A stretch of 5,901 nt of DNA from Candidatus Poseidoniaceae archaeon (GTDB lineage Archaea; Thermoplasmatota; Poseidoniia; Poseidoniales; Poseidoniaceae). The stretch is from NCBI GenBank assembly GCA_022451765.1, contig JAKUNY010000091.1, positions 1 through 5,901 on the forward strand, in the 5' to 3' direction. The notes beneath the pieces were generated by a model. It was not told where the DNA came from. It worked only from the letters and a program-made list of their open reading frames with translations, and did not search any database. Of this stretch, positions 5,093 to 5,901 are shown piece by piece. Made by a program: the position numbers and the translations under genes. The number at the start of each line of letters is the position of its first letter. Position 1 is the stretch's first letter.

Positions 5093-5857
5093 ATGAACGT
5101 AAAGCAAATCGCTGAGTTCGTGAAAATCGAACACACGTTGTTTTCTCTCCCTTTTGTCCTCATTGGCTATATTCTCGCAATTGAGCAGATTGATGCTGAC
5201 GTTGGCATCGATTTGTTGTGGATTCTCATCGCAGCCGTAGGTGCCCGGGGATTAGCGATGACACTCAATCGGATCATTGATCGAGACATTGATGCTGCAA
5301 ATCCTCGCACAGAGGGAAGGCACCTCGCATCTGGCACAATGAAGATGCAGACCGCTTGGATTCTGTCTGCTGTCTTCCTGATTATGCTTCTTGTCAGTGC
5401 TGGGTTGCTCAATGAGGTCGCTTTGATGATGGCGTGGCTTCCAGTTGTGGCATTTGTAGCGTATCCATACATGAAGAGGTTCACCTGGGCATGCCATTTT
5501 TGGCTCGGCCTCTGCCTCGGTCTCGCCCCTGCGGGTGCATGGGTCGCTGTTGCAGCCGACATGCACGGATGGGCAGTGATTACCGACAGTTCACTTTGGG
5601 CTCCGACAATCCTCCCTATTTCTCTCGGTGTGGCCTTGTGGATTGCAGCATTTGACATCAATTACGCTCGCATGGACGTGGAAAGTGACCTTGAACAAGG
5701 AATTCACTCCTTCCCTTCGAAATTTGGAGAGGTAGCAACCACACGGACAACCATTCAGCTCTCGTTGCTGTGGTTTGCATGCTTTGCCTTTTCAGATCCA
5801 ATGGAAGGTATCTGGTTCATGGCTGCATCCGGCATCATGTCCGTTGCTAACATCTAA
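5093..5857 (+). CDS. UbiA-family aromatic prenyltransferase, 254 aa, short C-terminus (MqnP-like)
   Basis: An integral membrane enzyme that transfers a polyprenyl chain from its diphosphate to an aromatic acceptor. Both Mg-diphosphate Asp motifs are intact: NRIIDRDID at 59-67, followed by the family's NPRTEGRHLASG, and DINYARMDVESD at 188-199, followed by GIHSFPSKFG. These match the UbiA/MqnP group of quinone enzymes better than the protoheme or geranylgeranylglyceryl-phosphate branches. About eight hydrophobic helices can be counted (roughly 14-30, 38-55, 86-104, 107-123, 128-148, 160-185, 221-235, 239-254). Family members are usually about 280-300 residues with nine helices, and the last helix with its Asn-rich segment is absent; the TAA at 5855 follows directly. 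The ATG at 5093 has a strong AGGTGA before it, so the longer open frame from 4913 inside ubiD is not used. Quinone synthesis is inferred from the UbiD neighbour; the acceptor is not proven. Confidence 0.85.
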   Translation: MNVKQIAEFVKIEHTLFSLPFVLIGYILAIEQIDADVGIDLLWILIAAVGARGLAMTLNRIIDRDIDAANPRTEGRHLASGTMKMQTAWILSAVFLIMLLVSAGLLNEVALMMAWLPVVAFVAYPYMKRFTWACHFWLGLCLGLAPAGAWVAVAADMHGWAVITDSSLWAPTILPISLGVALWIAAFDINYARMDVESDLEQGIHSFPSKFGEVATTRTTIQLSLLWFACFAFSDPMEGIWFMAASGIMSVANI

Positions 5858-5901
5858 GTTGTACTTCTAATGAAATAATTAGTACATTTTCAGACCAGGC
5901 T
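5858..5901 (+). terminator. AT-rich inverted repeat after ubiA, weak terminator candidate
   Basis: The 44 bases after the UbiA stop hold CTAAT (5867-5871) and ATTAG (5878-5882), a 5-bp inverted repeat with a 6-base loop, inside a GTAC...GTAC frame (5861-5885), followed by ATTTT. This could end the ubiD-ubiA transcript or be part of the promoter of a next gene beyond the window. No coding start is visible here; short open frames reaching the right edge on the - strand are too short to judge. Confidence 0.25.

Noticed and set aside
5167..5661. Long - strand open frame (164 codons) opposite ubiA
   Set aside because: Its product lacks recognisable features, and the + strand frame carries both UbiA Asp motifs; it is a shadow frame.

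Overview
This window most likely comes from an archaeon, and the best guess is a planktonic Marine Group II / Poseidoniales-type member of the Thermoplasmatota. The grounds are TATA-like boxes about 26-28 bases before start codons with no ribosome binding site (leaderless style), perfect GGTGA Shine-Dalgarno motifs at internal operon genes, N-glycosylation sequons in an exported protein, and a UbiD/UbiA pair of the kind used for quinone synthesis. There is no rRNA or marker gene, so the lineage is inferred.

Left part (1-2089). A 77-residue membrane-anchored zinc-ribbon protein (+ strand) runs convergently into a large exported LVIVD-repeat protein (- strand, about 596 residues). Only 13 bases separate their stop codons.

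Middle (2090-3126). A 58-base divergent promoter region with a shared AT-rich core separates the LVIVD gene from a secreted, sequon-rich, His-tailed protein (+ strand). The reading frame of the second gene is interrupted by a single TAG. Directly after the TAG, in the same frame, lies a clear C-terminal transmembrane helix with a charged tail. The gene therefore seems to be a type I membrane protein split by a nonsense codon, a sequence error or readthrough. A small two-helix membrane protein follows 11-20 bases later with its own GGTGA motif. A 107-base gap then holds a perfect 9-bp inverted repeat sitting where the TATA box of the next gene should be.

Right part (3127-5901). A long UbiD-family prenylated-FMN decarboxylase overlaps, through its stop codon, the Shine-Dalgarno of a UbiA-family prenyltransferase. 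Both keep their catalytic motifs. The pair fits the late prenylation and decarboxylation steps of quinone (menaquinone-like, futalosine-type) synthesis. The UbiA protein ends about one transmembrane helix early compared with the usual family length.

No RNA gene, CRISPR array or insertion sequence was seen. The points most worth a second look are the in-frame TAG before the membrane anchor, the palindrome over the ubiD promoter, and the short UbiA C-terminus.
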